IMG/VR virus record: IMGVR_UViG_3300042561_000572
Span: 1 to 64,000 of that record
Strand: one strand, 5' to 3'
DNA from: a virus
Length of the DNA stretch: 64,000 bases
Positions 49,149 through 58,431 of the stretch are shown here, piece after piece. The first letter of the stretch is position 1. Every line of letters starts with the position of its first letter. Below the pieces are notes generated by a model. It saw only the letters and a program-made list of their open reading frames with translations, was not told the origin of the DNA and made no database searches. The position numbers were made by a program, and so were the translations under genes.

Positions 49149-49209
49149 AAAAATAGGCTCAACAAGGAGCCTAAATAAGTTAATTATTAAGTTGTAACAG
49201 TGTTATGTA

Positions 49210-49719
49210 TTAACTATTAAACAAGTTACTTTGAAGTAAATATATATACTTATCAACAGCTAATGAGTGTTCTTGCAACATATTACTAGTAGTCTTATCT
49301 ATACTATCTAATCTATTAATATACATATATAACAAGCCACTAATAGTTTTTAATGCATTAACAATAAGAGTAATGTTACTTTGTATATCATTAGATATTT
49401 CATTTATATCATCTAATAATGTATTCTCAATACTAAATTTTAGATTAACTCTAGCCATAGCACCAAATGATCTAATTCTTTCAGCAAGAGGATCAATAAA
49501 ACCACCAATAGTATCTAGAATCTCTTCAAATAGTTTATGAATAGAAATAAAACTACTACCTTCACTATTCCAATGAGCCTCCCAAACTCTACCATGAGCA
49601 TCATTATAAGTAGCTATTAAACTATAAAGTACTGAACTAACTTCTGCTCTAACTTCTTCTGCTAAAGCATGTGTTCTAGTAAATTTAATATCTAACAAAT
49701 TTGTTGTATTATCTTCCAT
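49210..49719 (-). CDS. Dps-family ferritin-like protein
   Basis: A 169-residue protein. His49-Trp50, His61, Asp76 and Glu80 stand at the spacing of the Dps ferroxidase ligands (12, 15 and 4 residues, as in E. coli Dps His51, His63, Asp78, Glu82). The surrounding text, AHWNSEGSSFISIHKLFEE and FIDPLAERIRSFGA, fits the family closely. The length matches bacterial Dps (about 160). Dps dodecamers oxidise and store iron and protect DNA from Fenton damage. A role in the virion or in the infected cell is unknown; the gene is divergent from the protease gene at 49875. Confidence 0.82.
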   Translation of the reverse strand: MEDNTTNLLDIKFTRTHALAEEVRAEVSSVLYSLIATYNDAHGRVWEAHWNSEGSSFISIHKLFEEILDTIGGFIDPLAERIRSFGAMARVNLKFSIENTLLDDINEISNDIQSNITLIVNALKTISGLLYMYINRLDSIDKTTSNMLQEHSLAVDKYIYLLQSNLFNS

Positions 49720-49874
49720 TTTAATTTAAGGTATTATATATTATGTATATTACCTTATATAACACCTATTTAGTTATAATAAGTAAACATAAATGCCTAC
49801 AAATATATACAAATAAGATATAATATTAGGTTTATAAAAAGTAAATAGTAATACACTAAACAGTAATATAAATA
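49720..49874. promoter_or_regulatory. Divergent promoter spacer
   Basis: 155 bases between divergent genes. TATAATATTA near 49828 resembles a -10 box for the + strand protease gene, but no good -35 box was found. Otherwise it is AT-rich repeat-like sequence. Confidence 0.35.
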
Positions 49875-51104
49875 ATGCAGTATCCTGTATTAAACACTAA
49901 ATCTATTGAAGCTAATATATCAGAAACAAAAGCAAAGATACCTCTCTTAATAAAAGGTAATTGGCATGTTCCTGGATATGGTTTAATGAGAGTTACAGAT
50001 AGCTATATTGAAAAACTTAAAGATAACTACAAATCAAATGTATTAGGTTTTAAACCATATGCAACCCTAGGTCATCCAACTGATTCACCTGATCCAGCAA
50101 GCATTGATGGAGAAAGAAAAAGAGGAGACTTAGAAGATATAGTAGTAGAGAATGATATAGTATATGGAGTATATGATATTAACTTAGAAACATATAATCT
50201 TATTAAAAATGGGGATTATGAATATAGTTCACCTGAGATTCAACAAAACTTTAAAGATAAAGTAACAGGAGAATCAAAAGGACCTACTTTACTAAGGACA
50301 GCATTAACAAATGCACCTTTTATGCCTTTCAATGATAATAAGATAGTAGCTTTATCACAAAGTAATAATACTAATAATGAAGAGATTATAAGTCCAATAT
50401 GTATTAAACTATCAACTACTATTAGTGTTAATACACAAACAATAGAACCAACAATAGAAACAAAAACAGAACAAGAATATATAAAAATGTCAACCACTCC
50501 AATTGAAGTAACAACTCCTTCTGTATCTACCCCTTCTGAAGTTAAACAATCTGTAGATATTGAAGCAATTCTAACTAAAGTATTAAGCACTCAAGCAGAA
50601 ACATTTACTAATACTATTAACAGTCTTACAACTAAGTTTGATGAAAGTGTAAATAATGTTATTAGTCAAACATCTGAGACTGTAGCTGCACTAGCAAGTG
50701 AAGTTCAAAGCATGAAGAGTCAAGTATCTGATGTACTAACTAAAGCAAATGAATTTGATAAGACTGCACAATATGTAACTAGTCTATCTAGCAGTGATAA
50801 AGCAAGACAACTTAATAGTAAACTAAAGGGTTTGTTTGATTCTGGTGTTACTCCTGCTGCAATTTCTCTAACTAAGAAGCTAATTGAAAATGAAGGTAAT
50901 TCTGTAGTTAAGTTATCTATTAATGGTGCAGAAACTGATGTATCATTTGAAGATTCTTTAATTGAATTAGTTAAACTAAGTTCTACTAGTTTTCAAGATG
51001 AGTTTCAAGTAGGTGCTCAATCTACTCCTGTTAAAGCAAACTATATTAATCAAGTAATTGAAGCTAATAGAGCTAAAGCAGAATCTGGTAAGATTAAGAA
51101 ATAA
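49875..51104 (+). CDS. Prohead protease/scaffold (Mu gpI-like)
   Basis: A 409-residue protein with a protease-like N-terminal 160 residues: GNWHVPGYGLMRVTDSYIE near 28-46, FKPYATLGHPTD with His67, DLEDIVVENDIVYGVYDI near 85-102, and EYSSPEI with Ser118-Ser119, the layout of Mu gpI-type prohead proteases (His and Ser are candidate catalytic residues). A low-complexity linker and a coiled coil (about 220-300) follow, then a helical C-terminal domain, consistent with a fused scaffold. Immediately upstream of the capsid gene, as expected. Confidence 0.78.
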   Translation: MQYPVLNTKSIEANISETKAKIPLLIKGNWHVPGYGLMRVTDSYIEKLKDNYKSNVLGFKPYATLGHPTDSPDPASIDGERKRGDLEDIVVENDIVYGVYDINLETYNLIKNGDYEYSSPEIQQNFKDKVTGESKGPTLLRTALTNAPFMPFNDNKIVALSQSNNTNNEEIISPICIKLSTTISVNTQTIEPTIETKTEQEYIKMSTTPIEVTTPSVSTPSEVKQSVDIEAILTKVLSTQAETFTNTINSLTTKFDESVNNVISQTSETVAALASEVQSMKSQVSDVLTKANEFDKTAQYVTSLSSSDKARQLNSKLKGLFDSGVTPAAISLTKKLIENEGNSVVKLSINGAETDVSFEDSLIELVKLSSTSFQDEFQVGAQSTPVKANYINQVIEANRAKAESGKIKK

Positions 51105-51145
51105 ATATAAACTAATAAATAATAATAATAAATAAGAGAATATAA

Positions 51146-52465
51146 ATGGCATTACAACAAATTCCTTCTTTTAATATGGATGCATATGCATCTCCTTGGG
51201 AAACAGTAAGTACTAGTGAAAAACCAGGTGTACCTACTTATTTAGAACTAGCTAAGTCTTTCTTACCTTTAGTTGGTTCAACTCCCCTAAAAGAACTATT
51301 TCCTGATCAAACCATCAAACAACCTATTGTTGCAATTGAACAAAGATTTGAAACAAGTGGTACTTTACTTCCTCCTGTTAAATTTGGTGAACCAGATCAA
51401 CTATTAGGAGTTTCTCAATACACAACTCAAAGAAGATATATTCAACCTTTATACCTTAGAGGATCACATTATATTAGTTGGGGTGATGTAAACATTAGAA
51501 TCAAAGATGGCACCTTAAATGACTTTGAAGATCCACAAGCTTATGTTACAAAGCAAGTTGAAAAGCTAGTTGAAACACATAACCTAACATGGGATGTTTA
51601 TAGAGGTCTAACTCTTCTTGGTGGTATTAATTATACTGATCCTAGAAGTGGTCAACCAGTTAGTGTTTCTGCTCAGATTCCTGCTCATAACTTCTGGTCT
51701 TATAACAATGTAAATGGTTATAGAGGAAGAAATGAAGCTAACTTGTTTAGAGGTTTGATTGATTATAATACTCCTCAAGCTTCTACTGCTGGTGTACCTT
51801 GGACTGAGCCAGATGCTGCTATTGTAAGTTGTATTCAAAAGTTTGTTTATTGGTTTAAAACCACCAATAAAACTAGAGTAACTGCTATGTATATTCACCC
51901 TGACTTGAAGCAAATCATTAGTGAAAACAATGAAATTAAACTTCAAACTGGTGGTCTTATTCCTAGATTTGGTGCTCAAACTGGTGATAAGCAAGTTATG
52001 ATTAATAACACTGGTGGTGGCTATCAAGTTGAAGCTAATGAACTAGCTGCTAATGCATTTGGTTCTATTGGTGTGGGCCCCGAAGGTATTATGTCCATTG
52101 CGGGTGTACCTATTAGAACAGTTGAAACTTGGTATAGAGATCCTGTAGATGGTGTAAGGAAGTATCTATGGCCTAGAAATAAGGTTGTATTTGTATCTGA
52201 AGTTAATCCTGATGGTACTTATGAAGCTCCTGGTAGAACACAATATTGTGTATCAGAAGAAAGTGGTGGTGAACCTGGACTTTGGATGAGAGAGCAAAGA
52301 GATACTCCTATTCCTGCTGCTCCTGGTATGTACTTGCAACTAGGTAATGCTGGCCTTCCTTATCTCCTATATCCTCATAGAGTTGCTCATATGACTGTTG
52401 GTACAATTCAAGATATTAATACTAGAATTGGTATTTTAGGCGATTTGGGCTATGGCAGTATCTAA
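51146..52465 (+). CDS. Major capsid protein
   Basis: A 439-residue protein in the correct place after the protease. TYLELAKSFLPLVGSTPLKE near 25-44, YTTQRRYIQPLYLRGSHYIS near 92-111, FWSYNNVNG and a Gly-rich C-terminus ending in MTVGTIQDINTRIGILGDL resemble the phage major capsid E family (HK97 fold). The gene is less AT-rich and uses more CCT/GGT codons than its neighbours, as expected for a highly expressed protein. It ends with two hairpins, 52470-52506 and 52563-52598. Confidence 0.8.
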   Translation: MALQQIPSFNMDAYASPWETVSTSEKPGVPTYLELAKSFLPLVGSTPLKELFPDQTIKQPIVAIEQRFETSGTLLPPVKFGEPDQLLGVSQYTTQRRYIQPLYLRGSHYISWGDVNIRIKDGTLNDFEDPQAYVTKQVEKLVETHNLTWDVYRGLTLLGGINYTDPRSGQPVSVSAQIPAHNFWSYNNVNGYRGRNEANLFRGLIDYNTPQASTAGVPWTEPDAAIVSCIQKFVYWFKTTNKTRVTAMYIHPDLKQIISENNEIKLQTGGLIPRFGAQTGDKQVMINNTGGGYQVEANELAANAFGSIGVGPEGIMSIAGVPIRTVETWYRDPVDGVRKYLWPRNKVVFVSEVNPDGTYEAPGRTQYCVSEESGGEPGLWMREQRDTPIPAAPGMYLQLGNAGLPYLLYPHRVAHMTVGTIQDINTRIGILGDLGYGSI

Positions 52466-52469
52466 CCTC

Positions 52470-52506
52470 TAAAAGATACACTTAAGTCTAAACCAAGTAT
52501 CTTTTA
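52470..52506 (+). terminator. Hairpin after the capsid gene
   Basis: TAAAAGATAC (52470-52479) pairs with GTATCTTTTA (52497-52506), five bases after the capsid stop. There is no T tail, so it may be an mRNA-protecting 3' stem rather than a terminator. Confidence 0.5.
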
Positions 52507-52562
52507 AAAACTGGGTTACGGTCCTTCATAATCTAGTTTACAAAAGATACATAATAGAATAT

Positions 52563-52598
52563 AATAAAGGGAGTAAACAACTACTCCCTTTATTTTTT
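52563..52598 (+). terminator. Intrinsic terminator abutting the endonuclease gene
   Basis: AATAAAGGGAGTA (52563-52575) pairs perfectly with TACTCCCTTTATT (52582-52594), followed by TTTT and then directly the ATG of the GIY-YIG gene at 52599. This would insulate the capsid transcript from the inserted gene. Confidence 0.85.
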
Positions 52599-53456
52599 AT
52601 GAGAAACAAATTATCTGGTATATATTCTTTTACAAATAAAACAACTGGTAAAAGATATATTGGACAAACAGTATATTTAAATGGTAGAAAAGGAGATCAT
52701 TTATTAAATCTTAGAAGGAATCAACATGATAATGATTATCTTCAAAAAGCTTTTAATAAATATGGTGAAAAAGACTTTATATTTGAAGTGTTAGAAGTGG
52801 TGCCAAAGTTAGAAGATGGTACTAATGATAAAGTTAAATTAACTGAAAGAGAGCAGTACTGGATGGATTTTTATAAGTCTTATGATAGAGATTATGGTTA
52901 TAATATTAATCCTTCAGCAAGTATGAATCCAATGCAGGGTAAAACACATACCCCAGAAGCTAGAAAGAAGATTAGTGAAGCAGCTTATAATAGACCTCCT
53001 AGAAAAGTAATTTTACCTACATATATTCCTAATCCTGATATTAAAGATAGTATAGACAGTAAATTTGAATATACTGTAGAACATATTAATGGTAATACAT
53101 ATATTTTAGATGATAATAGTTTTATAGATTTTTGCAGACAATTACATTTAGATGATGCTAGATTATTTAGATGTTTATACTTTAAAGAGTTTTATTATGG
53201 ATTAAAAGGCTCTATAAAAGTATTAAATAAGTGGGGAGAATATCATATACATCAGTGTAATACTCAACAGAAAAACGCCGTAGTATATAGATATTATTTA
53301 AAAGATGAAACTGGAACAGAACATATAACTGATAATCTAAATAATTTTTGTAGGATTAATAGATTAAGCAGAACACATATGGGAAATGTAGTAAATAAAA
53401 ACAAATACTATAAAGGATGGACTGGTTATAAAGTTTCTCTAAAAGATATAAAATAA
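52599..53456 (+). CDS. GIY-YIG homing endonuclease with NUMOD3 DNA-binding motif
   Basis: A 285-residue protein. GIY at 7-9 and YIG at 20-22 frame the catalytic module, with Arg30, KYGEKDF at 54-60 and a catalytic Glu in LTEREQYW (about 83-85). GKTHTPEARKKISEA at 114-128 is a NUMOD3-type DNA-binding segment, followed by an HTH-rich C-terminus. It should make a site-specific cut and promote its own spread. It is inserted between the capsid gene and the next virion gene and is bracketed by two T-tailed hairpins. Confidence 0.88.
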   Translation: MRNKLSGIYSFTNKTTGKRYIGQTVYLNGRKGDHLLNLRRNQHDNDYLQKAFNKYGEKDFIFEVLEVVPKLEDGTNDKVKLTEREQYWMDFYKSYDRDYGYNINPSASMNPMQGKTHTPEARKKISEAAYNRPPRKVILPTYIPNPDIKDSIDSKFEYTVEHINGNTYILDDNSFIDFCRQLHLDDARLFRCLYFKEFYYGLKGSIKVLNKWGEYHIHQCNTQQKNAVVYRYYLKDETGTEHITDNLNNFCRINRLSRTHMGNVVNKNKYYKGWTGYKVSLKDIK

Positions 53457-53458
53457 AT

Positions 53459-53500
53459 AATAAAAAGAGGTTAGATTTTATTTTCTAACCTCTTTTTATT
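53459..53500 (+). terminator. Terminator after the GIY-YIG gene
   Basis: AATAAAAAGAGGTTAG (53459-53474) pairs perfectly with CTAACCTCTTTTTATT (53485-53500), three bases after the endonuclease stop. Confidence 0.85.
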
Positions 53501-53539
53501 ATTTAAACTTAAGTGTATTTAACCTTTATTATTTAAAAT

Positions 53540-53839
53540 CTAACTATCATTTAAATGCTCTGATTTCCACATAATACTTAAGCTTGATAGATCTGCATGT
53601 ATAACAATATATCCTTTTTTAATTAACTCTTTATATATGTATATAGAATATGTTAAATCTTTAACTTGTAAGTCAAAATAAAACTGTTCTGCCCTTGATC
53701 TAATTAGATCTGCAACCTTTTGTAATTCCATTTCCTTAGTGCCAGTATTAGCTAATTTATTAGCTTCTTTAGCACTTAATAATGGCAGTATTTCCTTCTC
53801 TTTAACACTTGTATTAATACTACTATCTTTAACTATCAT
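53540..53839 (-). CDS. Small protein, unknown
   Basis: A 99-residue protein on the opposite strand to its neighbours, MIVKDSSINTSVKEKEIL. The middle is a charged helix (residues 20-48) and the C-terminal half alternates strands and helix. It lies between the homing endonuclease and a tandem repeat and may have arrived with the endonuclease. No family was recognised. Confidence 0.6.
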   Translation of the reverse strand: MIVKDSSINTSVKEKEILPLLSAKEANKLANTGTKEMELQKVADLIRSRAEQFYFDLQVKDLTYSIYIYKELIKKGYIVIHADLSSLSIMWKSEHLNDS

Positions 53840-53920
53840 TTATGTGCCTACTTTATGTTATAAAAGCCTACAATAATATAGCATTATAATATAAAGTATA
53901 ACAATATAAAGTAAGTTAAA

Positions 53921-53977
53921 AAAGAATACTTACAATAAATAAATATAAAAAGAATACTTATAATAAATAAATATAAA
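53921..53977. repeat. 28-bp direct repeat upstream of the next virion gene
   Basis: AAAGAATACTTACAATAAAT (from 53921) recurs with one change from 53949, a 28-base period. It lies 10 bases before the leader of the gene at 53988. It might be a late promoter element in duplicate. Confidence 0.75.
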
Positions 53978-53987
53978 AGAGAAATAA

Positions 53988-55145
53988 ATGGGTTTATACA
54001 ACATTAATCAAATCCTTAGAGGTGCTAGAAATGCTGGTGGTGTAAAGACTTACAACCAAGCATCAGTAACTACTAAGCCAACAGCAGCTATTGCTGGTAC
54101 TACTATTACTTTTAGTGGGGGTGCAATTGAAGTAGAGGGTAAAGAATATGGTTTTTCAACCTTTGATTTTAGTACCTTTTCTGCTCTTTTGAAAGCATCT
54201 ACAACTTATGTTTTAAGTGCTGTTCCTACTTATTTAGAGCCTGCTGATCAAAGTGCAGCAGTTTCTGCTGGTGTTAACTATGTTGTAACACAAACTGCTC
54301 TTGGTGAATCAGTATTAAATTACTTCATGAATCCATCTGCTATTAGTGGTATTAATGCTTTAGGCGGTGAACAAGCAGTAAGAGAAAGAGTACAATTAGG
54401 TACTGCAACCGAAGCAGATTATAGAGCTTTTAACTTCTTCTCCAGTGAAAGAGAAAAGCTAGCTGACCCTAGATATGGTACAGGTCTACAATTGCCTATT
54501 ACTGGTATTAAATATGTATTAACTGAAGTATCAGCACAAGATAATAGTTCTAAGTCTAATGTATTAAGTACTTTTACATATAATGATTTTGCTAAATTTA
54601 GAGCTACTCAAGGTGACATTCCTGCTGAATTTAAAGTATTAGCAACTGCTGCTGCTGTAACAGCTTATGAAACGCCATCTAAGACTTTCTTGTGTAAGAG
54701 AATCTTTGGTTATACTTCTTTAAACAATGCTAATGCAAACATTGGTGGTGTTGAAATTGCAGTTTATAATAAAACAACTGGTGCTCTTTTAGCTACTCCT
54801 TTTACCAATCCTACTAACATTTCAACTGAAGCTAGTGTAAGTTCTTTGACTCACTTTACAGTATATGAATATTATAGTCCTTCTTATATGGAACTAGGTA
54901 ATGTTGGAACTAAAGATAAAGTACTAAACATCCTATCTAATAAAGAAGCATCTGGTCTTGGTAGAATCAATCCTATTTACTTAGATAATCCTTTTAGTAT
55001 TCAAAGATCTTCACTAATGAATACTAAAGCTAGACCCGCTTTAACTCTTTATAACAATCCTTGTGATCTAGTTAAAGTAACAGTATCTAGTTTAGGTCCT
55101 GTAGTACTTAGCTCACTTGTTCCTGTATATGATACACTACTGTAA
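53988..55145 (+). CDS. Virion structural protein, probable head or connector component
   Basis: A 385-residue protein rich in Ala, Thr, Ser and Asn with little charge, typical of capsid or decoration proteins. Residues 1-60 start with a Gly/Asn-rich helix (MGLYNINQILRGARNAGG) and a TITFSGGAIEVEGKEYGF strand pair. No family was recognised. The capsid-like codon use (GGT, CCT, GCT) suggests high expression. It lies between capsid and the sheath block. Confidence 0.68.
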   Translation: MGLYNINQILRGARNAGGVKTYNQASVTTKPTAAIAGTTITFSGGAIEVEGKEYGFSTFDFSTFSALLKASTTYVLSAVPTYLEPADQSAAVSAGVNYVVTQTALGESVLNYFMNPSAISGINALGGEQAVRERVQLGTATEADYRAFNFFSSEREKLADPRYGTGLQLPITGIKYVLTEVSAQDNSSKSNVLSTFTYNDFAKFRATQGDIPAEFKVLATAAAVTAYETPSKTFLCKRIFGYTSLNNANANIGGVEIAVYNKTTGALLATPFTNPTNISTEASVSSLTHFTVYEYYSPSYMELGNVGTKDKVLNILSNKEASGLGRINPIYLDNPFSIQRSSLMNTKARPALTLYNNPCDLVKVTVSSLGPVVLSSLVPVYDTLL

Positions 55146-55181
55146 TAACTACAAATTAACAATAAATAGGTACATCTAAAC

Positions 55182-55838
55182 ATGTTTGATCCAAACATTA
55201 AAGTTAGAGTAGTAGCTGATTATAAATATAAAGATGGGAGTTACTTAGTTGCTAACTCCTATCTTTCCTTTGATATTTATGACAGTACTAAGATAGCAGA
55301 ACTAATTGATCTATATAATTCAAATTATGAATATAAAGATCATATTGAGTTACCTTCTATAGATTCTTTACCATTCCATGTAAAACAACAACTACAAGAA
55401 ACATATAAGTTTAATAAACCACAAGAAGCAGATGGTTATCTACCTCCTAGTGATAAACCTTTATATGAAACAGTTGATGATACATACTCTCCTTTTGCTC
55501 CTTCTCCTTATGAAGATAAAGATAACTTTGAAGTTCTAGCAGATAATACATATGAACCTAAAGTTGAAGAACCTAGATTTATAGAATTAACTCCTCCTTC
55601 ACCTTCAGTAGCAGAAGTAAAAGATGTAGTTAAAGAAGAAGTAAAAGAAGTAACTAAAGAAGAGCCAGTAGTTGAACAAGTATATAGTGTTTATATCCAA
55701 CAACTACTTAAACTAACTAAGGAACAATTAGAAGATAAAAGTGCTGCTGATATTAAAAAGGCAGTATTAGAAGTAGATTCTAAATATGAATATACTAACA
55801 AAATAGAAGCTATAAAATATTTATTAACTATTAAATAA
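55182..55838 (+). CDS. Hypothetical virion-region protein
   Basis: A 218-residue protein. Residues 1-85 form an alpha/beta head domain (MFDPNIKVRVVADYKYKDG), then a Pro/Glu-rich disordered segment (90-165) with repeated E-V-x-x-E heptad-like units, and a helical C-terminus (EDKSAADIKKAVLEVDSKYE). Head-completion or neck protein is possible from its position, 36 bases downstream of the previous structural gene. No family was recognised. Confidence 0.62.
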   Translation: MFDPNIKVRVVADYKYKDGSYLVANSYLSFDIYDSTKIAELIDLYNSNYEYKDHIELPSIDSLPFHVKQQLQETYKFNKPQEADGYLPPSDKPLYETVDDTYSPFAPSPYEDKDNFEVLADNTYEPKVEEPRFIELTPPSPSVAEVKDVVKEEVKEVTKEEPVVEQVYSVYIQQLLKLTKEQLEDKSAADIKKAVLEVDSKYEYTNKIEAIKYLLTIK

Positions 55839-55847
55839 TAAACAATA

Positions 55848-57773
55848 ATGAACTTTGCACAAGACATACAAAGTAGTCTTGATACAGTCAACTTTATAAA
55901 ACTAGTAAGGCCTCTATGTGTATTAACACAAGGGGCTTCTTTTATAACTGATGATGACATATTGTTTCAAGGCTACAATCAATTTAATAACATAGGGCTT
56001 GTATTATCTGCTGCTAAAGATAAAGATAATACACAATTATTTAAAATACCAACAACATATCAAGCTGTATTAGGTTTAATGACAAACTCTGAATATAGTT
56101 CAGGTTTAGTCAATGTAGCAGCAGAATTAACAGCAGCTAATATTATTAGATCATTACCACTCAATGACTCTTTAAAGTTAATTGAAAGAGGAAACACATT
56201 AGAAACAAGAGCATATTCTAACTTAGATAGAATTATATTCTTATATACATCTGCATCAGCAGTATCAACAAATGTATCAATTAGTACATCTAATGATTTC
56301 TTTTTCTTCTCACCTGATATAGATAGAACAACTATTTTAGATAGTCAATTTGATGTTGGATTAGAAACAGAATCAGTTAAGTTAACAGGTGTTAAAACAG
56401 TTAAAACATTATCAGTTGATCCTAATCAAGTCTCCTTTATATACTACAACATATTAAAGTCTGAACCAGGAACACCACCATTATTAAATGAAGGTATAAC
56501 TATAGTAAATAATGGACAAGATATAGAGAACTTTATATATCAATTATCATCTGATATAAACACTTTATGTACTAATGTTTATTCAACTGGAACAGCAACT
56601 TATCCCTTCTCTAACTTAATAGCAGAACCAACAAGAACTCAAAATATAGACTCAAATATATCTATAAAGAAAAGTAACTTTTATACAAACACTGCTACAT
56701 TTTTAAATAAGACAGCAACATTTACTCTTAGAACATTTAGTGTTTATTTAGAGTTTGCAGCTAGAAGATTATCTACTACTGTATCAAGAGAAGCTATTAC
56801 TATTAGACCTTTAACAATCCATAAAGCTGCTTTATTAACACCTTATACATCCTATAAAGGAACATATAGTACAACTACTTTATACTCTTTAAATGATGTT
56901 GTTATAAGTAATAATATAGGTTATAAAGTAATACTTGCATCACCTCCTGTAAACAGTATAACTAACACTACTTATTGGCAACAGTTAAATGTATCTAATG
57001 TAAGTTATACATCTAATGATTTATTAGTTAGAAAGTCCACTTATATAAAGAATTATGTTGATGGTTTATTAATTGGTAAACAAACATCAAACTATTTTAA
57101 CTATCAATCATTACAGCTAGAAGGGCCTTTATCAGCCATTATTGATGTTAATAAAGGTACAGTTAGTTCAGCTTCAGCTACAACAACAGGATCAACTTCA
57201 ATTGATCACAAAGTTGAAATAGATACCTTTTACTTTAGTTATTCAAATCCTTTAACACCCTATTGTACTTCTGCTGGAACTCTTCTATTTAGAATATCAA
57301 CTTTATTTGAAGATGTTCCTTGGATACCAATAAACATAGAACTTGGAGATCAGCCAGAAGATGTAGCATTTAAGTTATTACAAGGTATATTAGAGTATAG
57401 AGTAGAGCAAGATACTAAAGTAGTAGGTGCTCAAATATATAAAGATGCAGTTTATATAAATGCTTATAAGATTACAAATCCAGAAGTAAGAGTAGTAGTT
57501 GATATTAAATTTGAAAATGTAGAAGGAATAACAGTTGCATCTTATTATCATTTAGTTGCACCAGCTATAACAAGTTATGCTACAGCACCTAGATCTGTAG
57601 CAGTTACAACTGTGTTAAGAGTAACTAATAATCCCTCAACAGATCAAACAATAAATAAAGGAGCATCCGCTATTGATTTTGGAAGTAGAAGTAATAGTAC
57701 TATGAATAGAGTAAAAGATAAGATAGCTTTATTAAATGATGTTATAGGAAGTCAATATGCATGGAGTAGATAA
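55848..57773 (+). CDS. Large virion-region protein, 641 aa
   Basis: A 641-residue Thr/Ser/Asn-rich, beta-rich protein without recognised domains. A repeated pattern of short strands runs through 160-560. Its place before the sheath, next to a 224-residue gene, is where neck, collar or tail-completion proteins are usually encoded. The last 17 bases overlap the next gene. Assignment is from context only. Confidence 0.65.
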   Translation: MNFAQDIQSSLDTVNFIKLVRPLCVLTQGASFITDDDILFQGYNQFNNIGLVLSAAKDKDNTQLFKIPTTYQAVLGLMTNSEYSSGLVNVAAELTAANIIRSLPLNDSLKLIERGNTLETRAYSNLDRIIFLYTSASAVSTNVSISTSNDFFFFSPDIDRTTILDSQFDVGLETESVKLTGVKTVKTLSVDPNQVSFIYYNILKSEPGTPPLLNEGITIVNNGQDIENFIYQLSSDINTLCTNVYSTGTATYPFSNLIAEPTRTQNIDSNISIKKSNFYTNTATFLNKTATFTLRTFSVYLEFAARRLSTTVSREAITIRPLTIHKAALLTPYTSYKGTYSTTTLYSLNDVVISNNIGYKVILASPPVNSITNTTYWQQLNVSNVSYTSNDLLVRKSTYIKNYVDGLLIGKQTSNYFNYQSLQLEGPLSAIIDVNKGTVSSASATTTGSTSIDHKVEIDTFYFSYSNPLTPYCTSAGTLLFRISTLFEDVPWIPINIELGDQPEDVAFKLLQGILEYRVEQDTKVVGAQIYKDAVYINAYKITNPEVRVVVDIKFENVEGITVASYYHLVAPAITSYATAPRSVAVTTVLRVTNNPSTDQTINKGASAIDFGSRSNSTMNRVKDKIALLNDVIGSQYAWSR

Positions 57774-58431
57774 AGTATGTATCAGTATTGCTAAAGGTAT
57801 TGCAAGTCATCCTCTTATACTTGCAAATCTAATAGTTAATCCAATAACAAATGAACCTGTACCAATTTCAAGTTATAGATTATATGGTGGATTAGAGACA
57901 TCATCTAACACTTTAACATGTGCTGTATATCCAGCACCTATATCATCATTAACTGCAAAATCAGCATCATCACAAACAGCATCTATTGTATATAAACCTT
58001 ACAACTTAGGTAGTGAAACTGATGAAGTAATGTCAATGATACATATTAGTTTTTACTTTAATAGTGTTACCTCTGGCTCTCAATCAACCCCTTTAATTCT
58101 AGAAAATATGCCTACACAATTACCTATTAGTAATGATGAAATAGTAATAGAAAATAGCACAAATATAGAATTATATACAGATGTAGCTTTACATATATTA
58201 AGTCAATGTATTGAGTTATTAAGACTAATAATATATGAAATTAAAATAGATGACTTAAAGACTAAAGTAGAACTACTAAGATCATCATTTATTGGAGGTG
58301 AGTGGGAAAAAGATCCATACTTTAAAGAGGTAATGACAGCTTGTTTAGTTACCACTTATCTACCAAAAGCAGCAAAAACAAATCCAATAATACAAGATAT
58401 AAAATATAACATAAACAATGAGAATTCCTGA
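57757..58431 (+). CDS. Possible tail terminator/completion protein
   Basis: A 224-residue protein directly upstream of the sheath gene, overlapping both neighbours by 14-17 bases. Beta-rich first half, helical end (IELYTDVALHILSQCIELLR, and the segment after it). Position and size are those of a tail terminator in contractile-tail operons, but no sequence family was recognised. Confidence 0.55.
   Translation: MHGVDKVCISIAKGIASHPLILANLIVNPITNEPVPISSYRLYGGLETSSNTLTCAVYPAPISSLTAKSASSQTASIVYKPYNLGSETDEVMSMIHISFYFNSVTSGSQSTPLILENMPTQLPISNDEIVIENSTNIELYTDVALHILSQCIELLRLIIYEIKIDDLKTKVELLRSSFIGGEWEKDPYFKEVMTACLVTTYLPKAAKTNPIIQDIKYNINNENS

Noticed and set aside
51608-52027. 139-residue minus-strand frame opposite the capsid gene
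   Set aside because: Antisense shadow of the capsid gene, Ser/Ile/Asn-rich and without a ribosome site.
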